Shown here piece after piece: positions 1-13,500 of a stretch of 64,000 nucleotides of DNA. The stretch comes from Tuctoria greenei (lineage: Eukaryota; Streptophyta; Magnoliopsida; Poales; Poaceae), in assembly GCA_036927565.1 (NCBI GenBank), contig JAYESD010000008.1, positions 170,400,922-170,464,921 of the forward strand. Direction: 5' to 3'. A program made the position numbers and the translations under genes. The notes under the pieces were generated by a model, which saw nothing but the letters and a program-made list of their open reading frames with translations, was not told the origin of the DNA and did no database searches. The number at the start of each line of letters is the position of its first letter. Position 1 is the first letter of the stretch.

Positions 1-697
1 TAGTTCTCCACGAACTAGGGTTTGGGTGGGGTGGAAAAGTGGCAAATAGATGTCAAACCAATGGTGAAAGTTGTTTACATAGAGGTGGAGGCTAGAGTTA
101 GATGGATTTCGAGTTTGCGAGGAGTAGAGGCCGGTTTAGAGTTCCACATGGCCTCTAAAAGAGTTATACACGATGTCCCTAGGCCCACTTAACGTAAAAC
201 CCAAGAAACAAGTCGTGAAATAAAAGATCAACACGAAGTCGCGAAATATCGGACAAGTCCGAAAAGGACCGGACTAGTCCGAAGATAGTGAGAGAGAAAA
301 CGGACAACTCTGGCAAAGAATTGGACAAGTCCGACTTTAGTCAGAGAGGAAAACGGACAAGTCCGCTGGAACACCGGACTAGTCCGGACAAGTTCACGGA
401 CTTAGCAAATTTTCAAGGATTCTTGGAACACCGGACTAGTCCGCATAAGATCGGACAAGTCCGAAAGTGTCCAGAGGCAAAATCGGACTAGTCCGCAACA
501 AAAACGTACAAGTCCGACAGAGGTCAGAGAGAAATCGGACTAGTCCTCACCAAAATCGGATTAGTCCGCACTTTTTAGCATTTTAAGTGCGGTTTTGTTT
601 CAAATCAATTTTAAACTCGTTCATCTTTATGTGGATTAATGTTAAGCATGTATATGAATGTATGTAGGACACGGTGCATGAAAATGAGGGTGTTACA
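1..697 (+). repeat. Probable 3' part of a Gypsy-type LTR with a palindrome cluster
   Basis: The window opens inside repetitive DNA that seems to end at GGGTGTTACA (688-697), the usual 3' end of many plant Gypsy LTRs. Between about 240 and 570 there are roughly a dozen copies of a 12-base near-palindrome, CGGACTAGTCCG or CGGACAAGTCCG, at irregular spacing. The start of the element lies outside the window, so neither the partner LTR nor the target duplication can be tested. The short reading frame at 288-491 only translates this repeat and is not a gene. The LTR assignment is inference from the end sequence and the palindrome cluster. Confidence 0.5.
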
Positions 698-769
698 TCC
701 TACATATTAGTAATTATTAAAATAAAAAACCGGGTCGCCGACTGCATGAAAATACTAACAAGGGTATAA

Positions 770-1230
770 CTGTCCAACGGGTCGTGCCGGTTGGCTTAGG
801 CACAACCCGAAAATGTATCGGGCCGTGTCGGCTGGTCAAACGGGCTTGCACCTTGTTTCAAGCACGATCCGAGCTCATTTTACACATATCGTGCCATGCG
901 AGGCTTTAAACGGTCGCGCTTGATCGGGCCGACCCGACACATGATAATATAAAAAGACATGCAAAAAATTAAAAAAACATGTTATACGGATTTAAACGAA
1001 CCGTGCCAGACTGAGTCCTCATGAGCTACGCGGGACATTCATCTGGCCAACTGAACCAACGATTAAACAGGTCGTGTCAAGCCAGCCTGACGGTTTCCGC
1101 CTGAGCCCAAACACGGCCCATCACAGGCTTATGCCAGTTCGGACTCGGTCTTCTCTGTGTCCTGCTGTGCTCGGACGGATCAAAAGCAGCGAGCTTCGTA
1201 CCGAACCATTTAACCCGACCCATTTGACAG
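770..1230. mobile_element. Candidate degenerate hAT-like nonautonomous element
   Basis: The ends look like terminal inverted repeats: CTGTCCAACGGGTCG on the left, and CTGTCAAATGGGTCG as the reverse complement of the right end. The interior is full of CGGGTCGTGCC / GGCCGTGTCGG motifs. The flanking 8 bases match only partly, so a decayed target duplication is possible but not convincing. No coding capacity. The element lies directly upstream of the HINT3-like promoter region. Confidence 0.35.
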
Positions 1231-1560
1231 GTCTACAAGGGGCCATCCATAAGTTCGGTCCCGGGCGCCCGCCCGCCAAAGGCTGCCTTCGCGCGACCGA
1301 CTTCCCGCGCCGTCACCTCAACAGGGGAGAAACACTGACAGGTGGGATCGACGCCGCAACCATGACCCCACCTATCGGTGATCACCTCCCTCCGAGGCCC
1401 CACGCGCCCGGATAAAACGCAGCGACCACACAAGTGACCGCCGTCCTCTACCCGTCTCGTCTCGTCTCATCTCCCACCTCCCCCTTTTTGTCTTCTTCCT
1501 CTCCACGCCACCGCGCGCGAACTCCAAAGCCCGCGCCCGCGCCCGCGCCGCCGCCCCCGG

Positions 1561-4500
1561 ATGACGACGCCGTCGGGATCGCCGGCTTATGCGCCTGCGC
1601 CGGATCGGCGCCTCGCCGTGCTCCTTTCCCACCTCCATCCGCTCGGCGCCTGGCGCTTCACCAGCGCCGGGCGCAATGGGGCAGCAGCAACAGCCGCAGA
1701 GGCGGGGGCGGGCCTCTCCGCGTCCCCCTGCGCCGCCGTCGCCAGAGACAGCGTTGAGGGTGAGGGGAAGCCCCGGGATGGCGGTCGCTGTGTGTTCTGC
1801 AACATCGTCTCGGGCACCTCACGCGCCTTCAAGGTTCGCTCGCGCACTGTACCCCGCCGTTTTCCCCGCGATACGCGGTTCTCGTCCTCTCGTTGTAGTT
1901 CGTTTTCCTTCTTCCATCCCCTCGCGTGGAGTAGTTAGCGGTATTTGAATTGCCTCCCTGATGATGTCGGCGTGCATCAGGTGTCGATCGATGAACTGTG
2001 CTAATTGAGGAAACTGGTTCTTGTGTGCTGCATTTTGCAGCTCTACGAGGATGATGTGTGCTTGTGCATTCTGGATGCTAAACCGCTGTCGCCTGGGTAA
2101 TTGCGTGAAACTATCTTCATCTGTGTGCTTGATTTCGTTGAGTTACTTGAGTCGTGGTACACTTGGATTTCAATTCTGTTGGAGATACTGCATTTAGTTT
2201 TCGTTATCTGTGTGCGCCAAGTTTGTGTTGCTTTTTTTTCCTTCGTTTGATCAATCTGAACTGTCAGAGAAGGTGAAAAACGATGCTCTGCACAGAATCC
2301 ATATGCACATGAGAGAGTTGTATCGTCTTTTTTTTTTAATATTTGTTTTATTGTGGCCTGGGCATGATCTTTGTTTACAATTTTGTTATCGATAGTTTAG
2401 TTTCTATCGAAATCATCCCGACCTGTTCTTTTTTTTTTCCAAGTTATTCCCAACCTGCTCAATTTGATAGGCTGTATTTGATTACTCCTGGTACATTTAA
2501 TGCTTCATGACGTAGTAACGATGTTGCAGACTTGCAGTGTCACACTAGGTCATAATTAGGTCTAGATTTTGTTGTTTGTTGGGTACCCCTGATGCATTCA
2601 ATAGGCCATCATATATTTAAGTTGTTGCATTAGGATGATATTCAACGAGAATGATTAGCATGCAATCTGACTTATAGTGCAATCATGCAATCGTTCATCC
2701 TCAATGATTAGATGTGCATCCTAGCAGTGTTGTCCAGGCGTCGCCTAGGCGACGCCTAGGCAGCGCCTAGGCGTCCAGTCGCTCCGCGACGGACGCCATG
2801 ACACACCGCCTTGCCTGGAGTGGTCCAGTCGGCCGACTAGGACGCCATGGCGTCCTCAGACGTCTTCAGGCGTCGTCCAGTCGTCGATGCCCATCGACTG
2901 GTGCCGCAAACAAGGGGCGGCGCGGCGAGCAGGGGGGATCGCTCATCGCGGCGCGGCGCGGCCCGGACGGAGGGGGCGACGCGGCGAGGGGCGGACGACG
3001 GAGGAGGGGGCGGCGCGGCGAGGCGCAGACAGAGGAGGGCGAGGCGCGGACGGAGGAGGGGGCGGCGCGGCGCGGACGGAGGAGGGGGCGGTGCAGCGCG
3101 GACGGAGGGAGCGGCGCGGCGCAGTCGCACAGAGAGGAGGCGGCGCAGCGCGTTGGGGTCGGAGGGAGAGGAAGCAGAGGCGGGGGTCTTATTAGGGTTG
3201 GGAAAAAAGTTAAAAGGTGGGCTTTTTCTTGGCCAGCCCATTATAGCACATACTCAAACCCTAATTGATCTTTCTACAGCCGCCGCCACTCCATCTTCCG
3301 CCCCCGCACTCCATCTGGCGCCCCCGTCGCCTCACCTGGACAGCTCCCGCTCGAAGGACGCCGCCGGCTCTGTCTCTTTTCTTCCTTTCCTTCCTTTTTG
3401 AATCTGTTCAACTCTCTCATTCTCTCTACCTTCTTCAGATCTGTATGATCGCCTGGACGCCGCCTAGGCGCCCGCCTAGGCGCCTAGTCGTCCAGTCGGC
3501 TGGCGGGCGCCTAGGCGTCCAGGCGCTATTTTACAACACTGCATCCTAGTGTGATTGTGTTTTTTCGCTTAACTTCCTTCACGTGAGAAACACATGTGGA
3601 GGGAGTTAAGTATAAAAATGCAACTACCTTAAGATGGACATCCAATGGTTGAGAATGGATGATTGCAGAATGGCACAATAAATCAAATTGCATACTATTC
3701 ATTGTCGATATTCAACATCTGGTGTTTCGTAGTTCGCTAGTCTATAAAGACCGACTGAACTCTTATGGATCATAGATTTCATGATAAGTCAATCTTCTAT
3801 CCACAAGCAGATGTGATGTTGTAAAATAACTGCTACGCCTTATGTCACCTTAATGGTATAGCTTATGTGGATTGTGGATTATTTTTTGATTGTTTTTATT
3901 TTCTCATCATGTAAACAGCATGAGCATCAATTTTGACCAGATTAGTATGTGTACGTACTTAATTAGTTCCACATGTTAATCTTCTAAAATAACTGAGGCT
4001 ACACTGGGGTTCCATGTTTGCCTCCGCCACTAGTCATGTTCTTTGTAAGTGTGTAACTTTGTTGCATGTTTTGGTGTCTCATCTAGACCTTGATGGTGCT
4101 TTCTGGAATGTCTTTAGTTGATGGTTTCACTGATAATACATATCTAGTTGTAGCGTATAATGCATCTGAAAGAGCATCATCTTTTTTGAGCTACCTAATA
4201 CGGGAAGGATATATCAAAGTTGGAACGTGTAAATCAAGTCTGACTACTTGAACATAATTGTGTTTGTTGCCAAACATAAATTAAATAACAGTGGACAGTA
4301 ACTTTTTTGTGTGGATGGTCGAACCCTTCAAGTGGATATTGTTTTTTTCTTCTCATATAAAGATTTATGGGCATGCCGATAGTTATAGTTTGCTGATGCG
4401 CCAATTCTGGGCAGTCAGATCAATTGATTGGTTGAGAATTCTTCACTGTATCTATGACTACTATTATGTGTCTTAGTTCATAAAGTTCACTGCATTGCTA

Positions 4501-7500
4501 TAGTGCCATGTGTGATGAAATAAATTATCTTATCTTCAAATTTAACATTTTTAATTCATAATTAATTATCACCATTTTTTTTTTCATGGTAGGCATTCCC
4601 TGATCATTCCAAAAAGCCATTATCCATCAGTGGAAACAACACCCCCAACTGTAAGTTCTATATTATGGATGCAACACAGAATATCTTGATAGTTATTGAA
4701 TTGACAGAGCCATTTTTTGTGTGAATATTCTATTCGTATTACATTGTAAACTTTATGGGGATTCATTTTTGTATAATTGTACTAAAACCTGGAATGGGAG
4801 GGGAATGTTGATCCTCTCTTGGAATTAACCACCGTGGAAAGTTTCAATAGGTGTTTTAATTCTGATTTGGCTAGGGCAAGCAGCCAAGCACAAATCCACT
4901 AAGTCATGCATTAGATGTCCTAGATATTTAATATTTTAATAAGAAAAACAAACTTATGAAACGGGAATTAGAACAACATTAGTTCAGCCTTTGGATACTT
5001 GCTTGTTTTGGCAATACTTTGTTTTGGACATTACAATAAATGCCTGTCATATTGCACTACTTTACCTAGAGACTGTTTTTGTATTTTTTTTGGCTATAAA
5101 GAATTTCCACCTGATCACAGCTACATATTCAACTCCAATTTTGTCAAACTTCTTTTTGTGTATGTTACTTGTTTGCTTCAGTTCACTGCATTGTGGGCAA
5201 ATTATTTGTTATGAATAGGACTTGTATTGAATAATAGCCCCATGGGGGCAATATATAGAGGTTACATGACTCAATACTAGAATACTATAAGGACCCTATA
5301 GTAGACTCCTATACAACTACTATACCCTTAACATTATTTAGGTTAATATCTTGTCTTTGAATCCAGGTACTGGCAGCTATCGGCTCAAAACTACCGCTCT
5401 TGAGTACTGCAATCATGAAAGCTACTCAATGTGGTAGGTAAACTACACCTTTACTAATAATTTGATTTGAAGAAAATAAAATTATTGAGGCAGAAGCTAG
5501 CGCTCACACTGTCATTTGACAGTACTTGACAGGAACAAATGTTATTAAAATTACTACATGTCAAAAAAAGAAATCTTTTAGTCAATATATTGGTACTTCT
5601 GTTCTTTTTCTAGTGTGTTATAAAGTCTTCTGCATGGCAGTTTGTCTTTTTTTTTTTTGCTAAATTGGCTCAAGTTTCCTTGCTTACCGAAACTAACAGT
5701 AGAATTTTTCTTTTGTTGAATGTACACAGCTTATTACTGCTTAATTGCAGTCACAATGAAATAGTGTTGTTTTTCTAGCTGATGTGGTACTTTCTGGTCA
5801 CTGAATGGCTAAAATTAATCGTTATGTTTTGTACTAAGATAGCTAAATATTTACCCCCACTAAGTTTCTCTTTTGAAGTTATGGTATTTGACCCTCCATG
5901 ACTTCTGAGATATCTTTCTACATGGTAGATGAAAAAATCTGTTCTTGTTCCATCGTGTGGGTAACATTTTAGATGCATAGTTGGACCTACAATTCAAAGA
6001 AAATTTCTTTTCTTTTCTTTTTGTGGCTCAGGTATTTTTTTCAGGCAAATAATGAATTTCTGAAAATGTTCTCTATCTTACATATTCAAATACATATGCC
6101 CTTTCACTTTTGTGTTGTCCATGTTCCACGAGAAGTATTTTTCTCATCTTGGCTTGCACCAAGTTAACTGTAGCCTTGTGTATCTAGGGTCTTAAGAAGC
6201 ACAAGAAAGAGTTTGGATACCAATAATACAAGTTGATATTCTTTTTTACTGTTTTCTCAAAGTGCACTTTTCTTAGGATCAGTAACGTGCATGTGTTATG
6301 TTGGTTGCATCTAAACTTTGAATACTTCACAATTTATTATTTCTCAATTGGCCTGTGAATTTTGAACACTTCGCAATTTTATATCTCGCTTCCATGTTCC
6401 ATACTGACTGTTTAAGTAAAAAACATTTGATTTTGTGAACTGGCGATACACTTTGGTATCTTTGACCTTGGGATCTAAACATGTTCTCAAAATGTATTTT
6501 TTTTTGTTACTTGACCACTGTTGCAATTATAGCATGCTGATTGATATACATATTAGAGATATATGTGTTAGCTTGTATTTCCCCATTGTATAAGAGGGTT
6601 TCTGCAGATTTGTAATCCTCTTGTACCTCTATATATTTGGTCTCCTGTCTCCATAATATTACAATTGGAAGAGAATAATATCCATTAGATTGACAAGGGG
6701 TTACATATAGGGTTACCATACTTGGGGGCCAAGAGGCCTCCCTTGAAATGACTAAAATACCCCTACCCCTAATATAAACACTGAAATTGTCTAACACCCC
6801 CTGTAGTCCCAACATCTAGCCGCGGCAGATGTTGAGAGTAGACCGAAACTCGGTGAACAACGAGGAAGGAAGATCCTTTGTGAAAATATTGGCGAACTGC
6901 GACGTCGTCGAGGCGTGGAGGACCTGGACCTCGCCACGTGCAACCCACTCACGAACAAAGTGAAGATCAATCTCTACATGCTTCGTGCGCTGATGTTGGA
7001 CGGGGTTAGTGGAGAGGTAGACGGCGCTGACGTTCTCGCAGTAGACCAACGTGCTCCGAGTGACCGAGGAGTGGAGCTCCTGCAGCAGCTGGTTAAGCCA
7101 GGCGGCCTCAACCACCCTGTTGGCCACGGCGCGATACTCCGTCTCAGCACTCGATCGCGACACCACAGGCTGCCGCTTCGAGGACCAGGAGATGAGGTTG
7201 CCGCCCAGGAAGACGGCGTAGCCAGAGGTGGACCGACGGGTGTCTGGGCAACCTGCCCAGTCAGCGTCGTTGTAGACGACCAACTCAGAAGGCGAGTCAC
7301 CCCGGAGGAGAAGGCCGTAGTCGAAGGTGTCGCGCAGGTACCGAAGTATCCGCTTCACAGCGGTGAGATGCGGCTCTCGCGAATCATGCATGTGAAGGCA
7401 CACCTGTTGAACCGCGTAGATGTTCGGCCTGGTGAAGGTGAGGTACTGAAGGGCACCTGCAAGACTCCTGTACATGCTGGGGTCAACAACAGGGGCACCG

Positions 7501-10500
7501 TCGGCGGAGGAGACCTTCGCCTGGGTCTCCACCAGAGTGGAGCACGACTTGCAATCAGCCATGCTCGCCCGCTGGAGGATGTCCAGGAAGTACTGTCGCT
7601 GGTGAAGGAATAGGCCGCTCGGGCGATGCTCGACCGTAACGCCCAAGAAGTGGTGAAGGTGGCCCAGATCCTTCATTGTGAACTCCCGCTGCAGGGCAGA
7701 GATCGTGCGCTGAAGGAGAACCGGACTGGACGCCGTGAGGACGATGTCGTCGACGTACAGGAGGAGGTACACAATGTCACCCTCATGCCTGTAGATGAAG
7801 AGCGAGGTGTTCGACTTGGCCTCGACACAGTCGAGCGAGACCAAGAAGGAGGCGAACCGGCTGTACCAAGCCCGGGGTGCCTGCTTCAGGCTGTATAGGG
7901 ACTTGTTCAACCGGTAGACCATGTCTGGGCGAGCTGAATCAACGAACCCTGTTGGCTGACTGCAGTACACCGTCTCCGTCAGCGTGCCATGAAGGCGTTC
8001 TTGATGTCCAACTGATGGACAGGCCAATAACGCGAGAGAGTCAACGACAGAACGATACGATTCGTCGCCGGCTTCACCAGCGGGCTGAAAGTCTCGTCGT
8101 AGTCGACACTAGGGCGCTGAGTGAAGCCCCGAAGAACCCACCGAGCCTTGTACCTCTCCAGAGACCCATCTGCCCTCCTCTTATGCGTGAACACCCACTT
8201 GCCCGTGACAACATTGCCACAACCAGGACGGAAAACCAGGTCCCAGGTCCGGTTGGCAAGCAACACTGAATACTCCTCCTCCATAGCCCGACGCCAGTGG
8301 GGATCGGCGAGGGCGCTACGGACAGAGGAGGGGATAGGCGAGATCGGTGCGGTGAGGAGTCAGGCGGTGGAGAGGTCGTCGAGGAGAGGACGACTCCGGA
8401 GAACCGCTCCACTGGTCGGAGGACCCCGACGACACGCCTGGTCACCATCGGGTGAACGTGGCTAGGGGTACAATGGAGCAGTGGGGGTGGTACACCGGGG
8501 GCTCGGTGCAGGAGGAGGGCGAAACACCAACCCGCGCTCGTCGCTGATAGACGTCGCTGATAGACAAGAGCGGGGTCAACGTACCACAACACCGGTGCCG
8601 CACTAGGCCCAGCGGTCGACGACGGGGCCGTGCGTGGCGCGGCGAGCGACGTCGGGGACGCCGGGGCCGCGCGTGGCGCGGCGGGCGACGTCGGGGACGC
8701 CGGGGCCGGGCGTGGCGCCACGGGCGACGTCGGGGACGCCGGGGCCACGCGTGGCGCGACGGGCGACGTCGGGGCCGCACGTGGCGCAATGGGCGACGTC
8801 GGGGACGCCGGGACCGCGCGTGGCGCAGCGGGCGACGTCGGGGACGCTCGTGGCGCAGCGGGCGACATCAGGCACGTCGGGGCCGCGTGGGGCGCAGCGG
8901 GCGACGTCGGCGGCGCCGGTGCAGCGCAGGGCGCAGCGGGCGACGTCGAGGGCGCCGGTGCCGCGCATGGCGCAACAGGTAGCGTCTGGGATCCCGAAGC
9001 ACCAACCTGCGCTCGTTGCTGAAGACGATAGCAGGGTTGGCGAAACGGGGTGCTGAGGCCGTGTGTGGCGTAGCAAGCGGCACCGGGGACGCCGAGGCCG
9101 CGCGTGGCCCGGTAGGAGTCGTACCTGCAAGAGGAAAAGGCCAAGGTAGCTGGATAGGAGCAACCTCGGGGTTAGTAGAAAAAAGGGAGTCTAGCTCGGG
9201 GTCAGAGCCAGAGGAGGAAGAGAAGGGAAAGGAGGACTCGTTGAAGACGACGTGTCAGAGATCAATACACGGTGGGTAGTAAGGTCAAGGCACCGGTACC
9301 CCTTATGATCAGGGGAGTATCCAAGTCGAGCAGGGCACAAGCTTATGTGGGGCCGTAGCAGAGAGGTTAGGGTAGCATGTGCACCCGAAAACACGAAGGT
9401 GGTCGTAAAGAGGAGTGGTGCCAAACAAGGCAAAGTGGGGAGTGGGGAAAGTAATCGCCTTCGTGGGAAGACGATTAATAAGATAAGTGGCAGTGTGAAG
9501 GGTGTCTGCCCAGTAACGAGCAGGAGTGGAGGACTGGAACATCATAGAGCGCATGACTTCATTGGTGGTGCGAATCATACGCTTGGCCTTGCCGTTCTGA
9601 GGGGAGATGTACGGGCAAGACATGCGCAACTGGACACCGTGAGAGAGAAGGAAATCACGGAACACGGAGTTATCAAACTCGCGCCCGTTATCGCATTGGA
9701 CGGCCCTGATAGTGCGCCCGAATTGAGTAGACACCCAAGCGAAGAAGTGAGATAGAGTGATGAATGTATCAGACTGAGAATAGTGTGAAAAATCATCAAG
9801 CACCACCAAATAATATTTATATCCTGAAACACTGAGAATAGGAGAAGTCCACACGTCACAGTGAATGAGATCAAAAATGCGCTCAACATGAGTAACTGAG
9901 CTCGAGAATGGAAGTCGAACATGACGACCGAGCTGACAAGCATGACACACAGACTCACGAGTGCCCCTAGTACATGAAATCACTGAACTACTAGACAACT
10001 TGGACATGACATCTACACTAGGGTGACCAAGTCGGCGATGCCAAGTGGTGGAAGAAACTGTCGTAGTCAGAGCAAAAGGCGTGGACGAAGCGGAAGCAGG
10101 AAGACGAAGAGTGTACAGGGCCCTGAGCTCTCACACCGAAGAAGAAGACGTCGGGTAGTAAGATCCTTCACAGATAAACCAAAAGAATCAAACTCAATAG
10201 AAACATGGTTATCGGTGGTGAAACGACGAACAAAAAGGAGGTTCTGAATAATGTTAGGAGCAACGAGAACATCCTTAAGCTGAAAAGAACTTGGAAACCC
10301 CGAGTCACCTACTGAGGTGACAGGAAGAACAAACCCATTCCCGACAATGATGAAGGACAAGAAGGGTGGGGGGGGGGGGGGGGGGGGGTGGGTGGAAGAA
10401 AGTATACCAGCATCAGGAGTGGTGTGGTAGGAGGCGCCGGAGTTCGCAACCCAGTCAGGGCCAGGTGGAGTGAGGGTCATCGTGCTGAAGGACGCAGCAA

Positions 10501-13500
10501 GTGACTCCCGATCCCACACTGGTGACTCGTGGTACTGCACCGAAGAGCCAGAGAGTCCTGCTGGGGTCGGTTGCCTGCTAGCAAGATAGCCAGGCTCGCC
10601 GTAGGCCGGAGTGGCTACGTACGCCGGTTGAGGGCGCGGTGAGCTGAGTGGCGGCAAACCCGGAGACGGCCCAGGCCACATGGAGATCTGGCCAGTCCAC
10701 AGGTTGTAGGGTGTGGGCCAGGGAGTGTCGCCCCGACCGGTGCCACCTCCTCCAGCACTGGCACCCCCTCCACCACCGGTACAGGATCGCCAAGGTTGTG
10801 CAGGGCATCCGCCATGCCCTCCAGCTGGCGACAGTAGTCAGAGATAGAAAGATCGCCCTACACGGTGGTCCCAAACCGCGCCCTGATGTGGAGAGCTTGA
10901 GTTGCTCAGTTCCCCTGAAACCGCTGCTCGAGAATCAACCACACCTGACGAGCAGTGCCACCACTGTGCTGCTCGACGATGTCCTGGAGCTCATCAGAAA
11001 GGGACTCAAAGATCCATGCAAGGACCAAGCTGGCCATGTCGAGCCAGGAGTCATCCAGTGGTGAGTCATCTCGGAGGACGTGGTCATCAAGACGGTAGCG
11101 AAGGTGGCTGCCGACGACGAGGAGAAGCCAGGTGGCAGCCACACCGGGGGCATCAGAGGTGGTCCGCGTGGAACAGTGCCTGACGGCGGCGGTGGGGCGC
11201 GCAATAACCCTCCATTGGCGTAGTCCGGTGGTGGTGCACGAGGTCTGACGGTCGATGGTGCCACGTCGGGGGGAAGCAGCGACCCGAGACCCGAGCGAAG
11301 ACGGGACGGGGCTCGTCGGCGGTAGTGCGCTGGAGGGGTGCGCTGGTCAGCGGGATCGTGCCACATCCGGCCATGCCTGGCCACCCTAGGGCGGCGGCGG
11401 CCGGTGGGGCAGATCCGACCGTGCCTGGCCACCCCAGTGCGGCGGCAGAGGGGAGGGGTGCGCCAGATCCGACCATGTATGGCCACCCCAGGGCGGCGGC
11501 GGAGGAGCTGGGCACGCTGACGGGGTCGGTGATGGAGCAGGGTGGGAGGAGAACGCCAGCAGCGGTCGCGTCGTGCCAGCCTGTGGCGGCGGCGGATCTG
11601 GAAGGTGCGTCGGGCGGCCGGGTCGCGTCAGGGACGAGCATGCCGTCAGGGAACGCTGCGCCAGGCTGAAGCTGCGCGCCGACGCCGGCGGGGGTCGGCG
11701 GGGCTCCAGATTCGGTGGCTGCCATCCACGGCGGCCACTGTGAAGGCCTGTCGGCGGCTGGTCGCGAGTGCGCCATGTCAAGAAGATGGGAGGAGGTAGG
11801 GAGGAGAGGAGAGCCAGCACACTGCCGCCACTGAGAGAGTTGGCTGGAGAGAGAGGTGAGAGGGAGGACCTAACCCTAATCTGATACCAAATTGGAAGGG
11901 AATAATATCCATTAGATTGACAAGGGGTTACATATAGGGTTACAATACTTGAGGGCCAAGAGGCCTCTCCCGAAATGACTAAAATACCCCTACCCCTAAT
12001 ATAAACACTGAAACTGTGTAACAATTACAAGTGTTATTCATAACATGGTAACAGAACCAACGAAAACTAGGGTTTATGTTCTGCCCTAGCATGTTGCACT
12101 TGTGCCTGGAGCTTGTCTCTGCACTGCGCTCGACTGGGCCGTTGACTTCTCTCTCGCGCGCGGTGCCTTCTCCGTTCCTCTTCCTCTGCCGTCGGCCACC
12201 CCCGATAGAAGGCATGTCATCCTTCAAAGCTGGATCCACACCCCCCCCCCCCCCCCCCCCCGAGGAACAGGATCCATCACCCACGATTTTGATCTGGCTC
12301 CATCGAATTGGACCGCCTCCTTCATCAGGTTCGTCGATCCACGCCTTCGCGCGGCTGCTGGCGAAGTCATCCGTCATCGCTATGTGCCTCCCAACTCGCA
12401 TCGCCACTCGGGACTCTAGATTTGCTGCCACCAGCTCGGGGCTCCAGATTCGTCATTGCTCGTGGCTCCCCTGCTGCGGTCGATCGATGGATCGGTGCTG
12501 CCACCCCGCGAGTCAATGCGATAGGGTGCTCTTTTAGCACGTAAGGCATGGGAAACCCTAAAAAAATTGCAACTTACGTCGCTTATTATTTTGCGCTCGC
12601 AGTCGTCTGCCCCTACTTATTTTGTGCTCTAGCCCTCACCTGTTATCTTGTTAGGATGATTTCTTCGTCTGACTATGTTTCAATCTTGTGATGTTCGGTG
12701 TTTTTCAATGACACCAATTATCATGGTTGGGTTCTCGCATGCGCCTACATATGTGTGCTTTGCTTCTCTGAGAGTTCCTCACATGTGATGTGAAATGTTT
12801 GTCCTGTCCTGCTGTTCCTACGCAATCTGTCATTCTAGAGAAGACTGCTGATGATGAGAAGCATAAGTTGCTTGCATATTATGAGAATCGTCTGTCTTCC
12901 TACGAGTCCGAGTCTAGTGTGTACAAGACATGGTTGGATGAGGGTTCTCGGATTGATGCTATTCTTGCTGCTAATATGGAGGATCGTTTGGCTGCTGATA
13001 TAGTTGAGTTTGAATATGCACATTAGATATGGGATTTTCTGCGTCATCGTTATGAGCCTACTAGTTAGTCTACCTATCTTGTTATTCGTCAGGAACATGT
13101 ATTACAATAGGAAAATGCTACAGTTGGTGAGTTCTTTGCTCAGATGTTTGCTATTTGGCATCATCTTGACACCCTTGGTCCTCGGTTGTCACCAGGCACT
13201 TGTCAGAAGGATGCACTTGAGCTTCGATGCACCTATGACTTCTTGACCCATCTTTGTGATGAGTTTGAGTCTCTTTGTGGTCACCTGCTTGCTCGTCACC
13301 CTTGTATCCTCTCTCATGGACGCTCTGGCTAGTGTTCGTAATGAGGAGACTTGTCTTCGTGTTGCTGACTTATTGCTGACCTCTTCAGCTTTGGCTACTG
13401 TTATTCAACCTCTCGACATATTGCCTCTCCACCGATAGTACCCTCTCAATGGTCCCTCCTTCTGGACGTGGAGTGTGTGGTGGTATTCATTGCGACTACT

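Larger units (their letters stand above)
6663..12023 (-). mobile_element. Inner short-LTR Copia retrotransposon, reversed
   Basis: Two 134-bp LTRs, 6663-6796 (3') and 11890-12023 (5'), differ at about 8 sites by eye (about 6 percent). The 5-bp target duplication ATTAC is at 6658-6662 and 12024-12028. On the minus strand the primer-binding site TGGTATCAG (11881-11889) abuts the 5' LTR, and a polypurine tract CTACAGGGGG precedes TGTTAG of the 3' LTR. It is inserted in the 5' LTR of the outer Copia element, so it is the younger of the two. The short LTRs resemble the Ale/Retrofit lineage. Confidence 0.9.

Noticed and set aside
288..491. 67-codon frame
   Set aside because: It only translates the CGGAC-AGTCCG palindrome repeats of the LTR-like region.
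2798..3401. Several long overlapping frames in both directions
   Set aside because: They lie in the CpG-rich interior of a hAT element, are Arg/Gly/Pro low complexity and open in several frames at once; composition explains them.
8074..9144. 356-codon minus-strand frame
   Set aside because: It is mostly the 39-bp minisatellite and out-of-frame Copia linker, not a separate gene.
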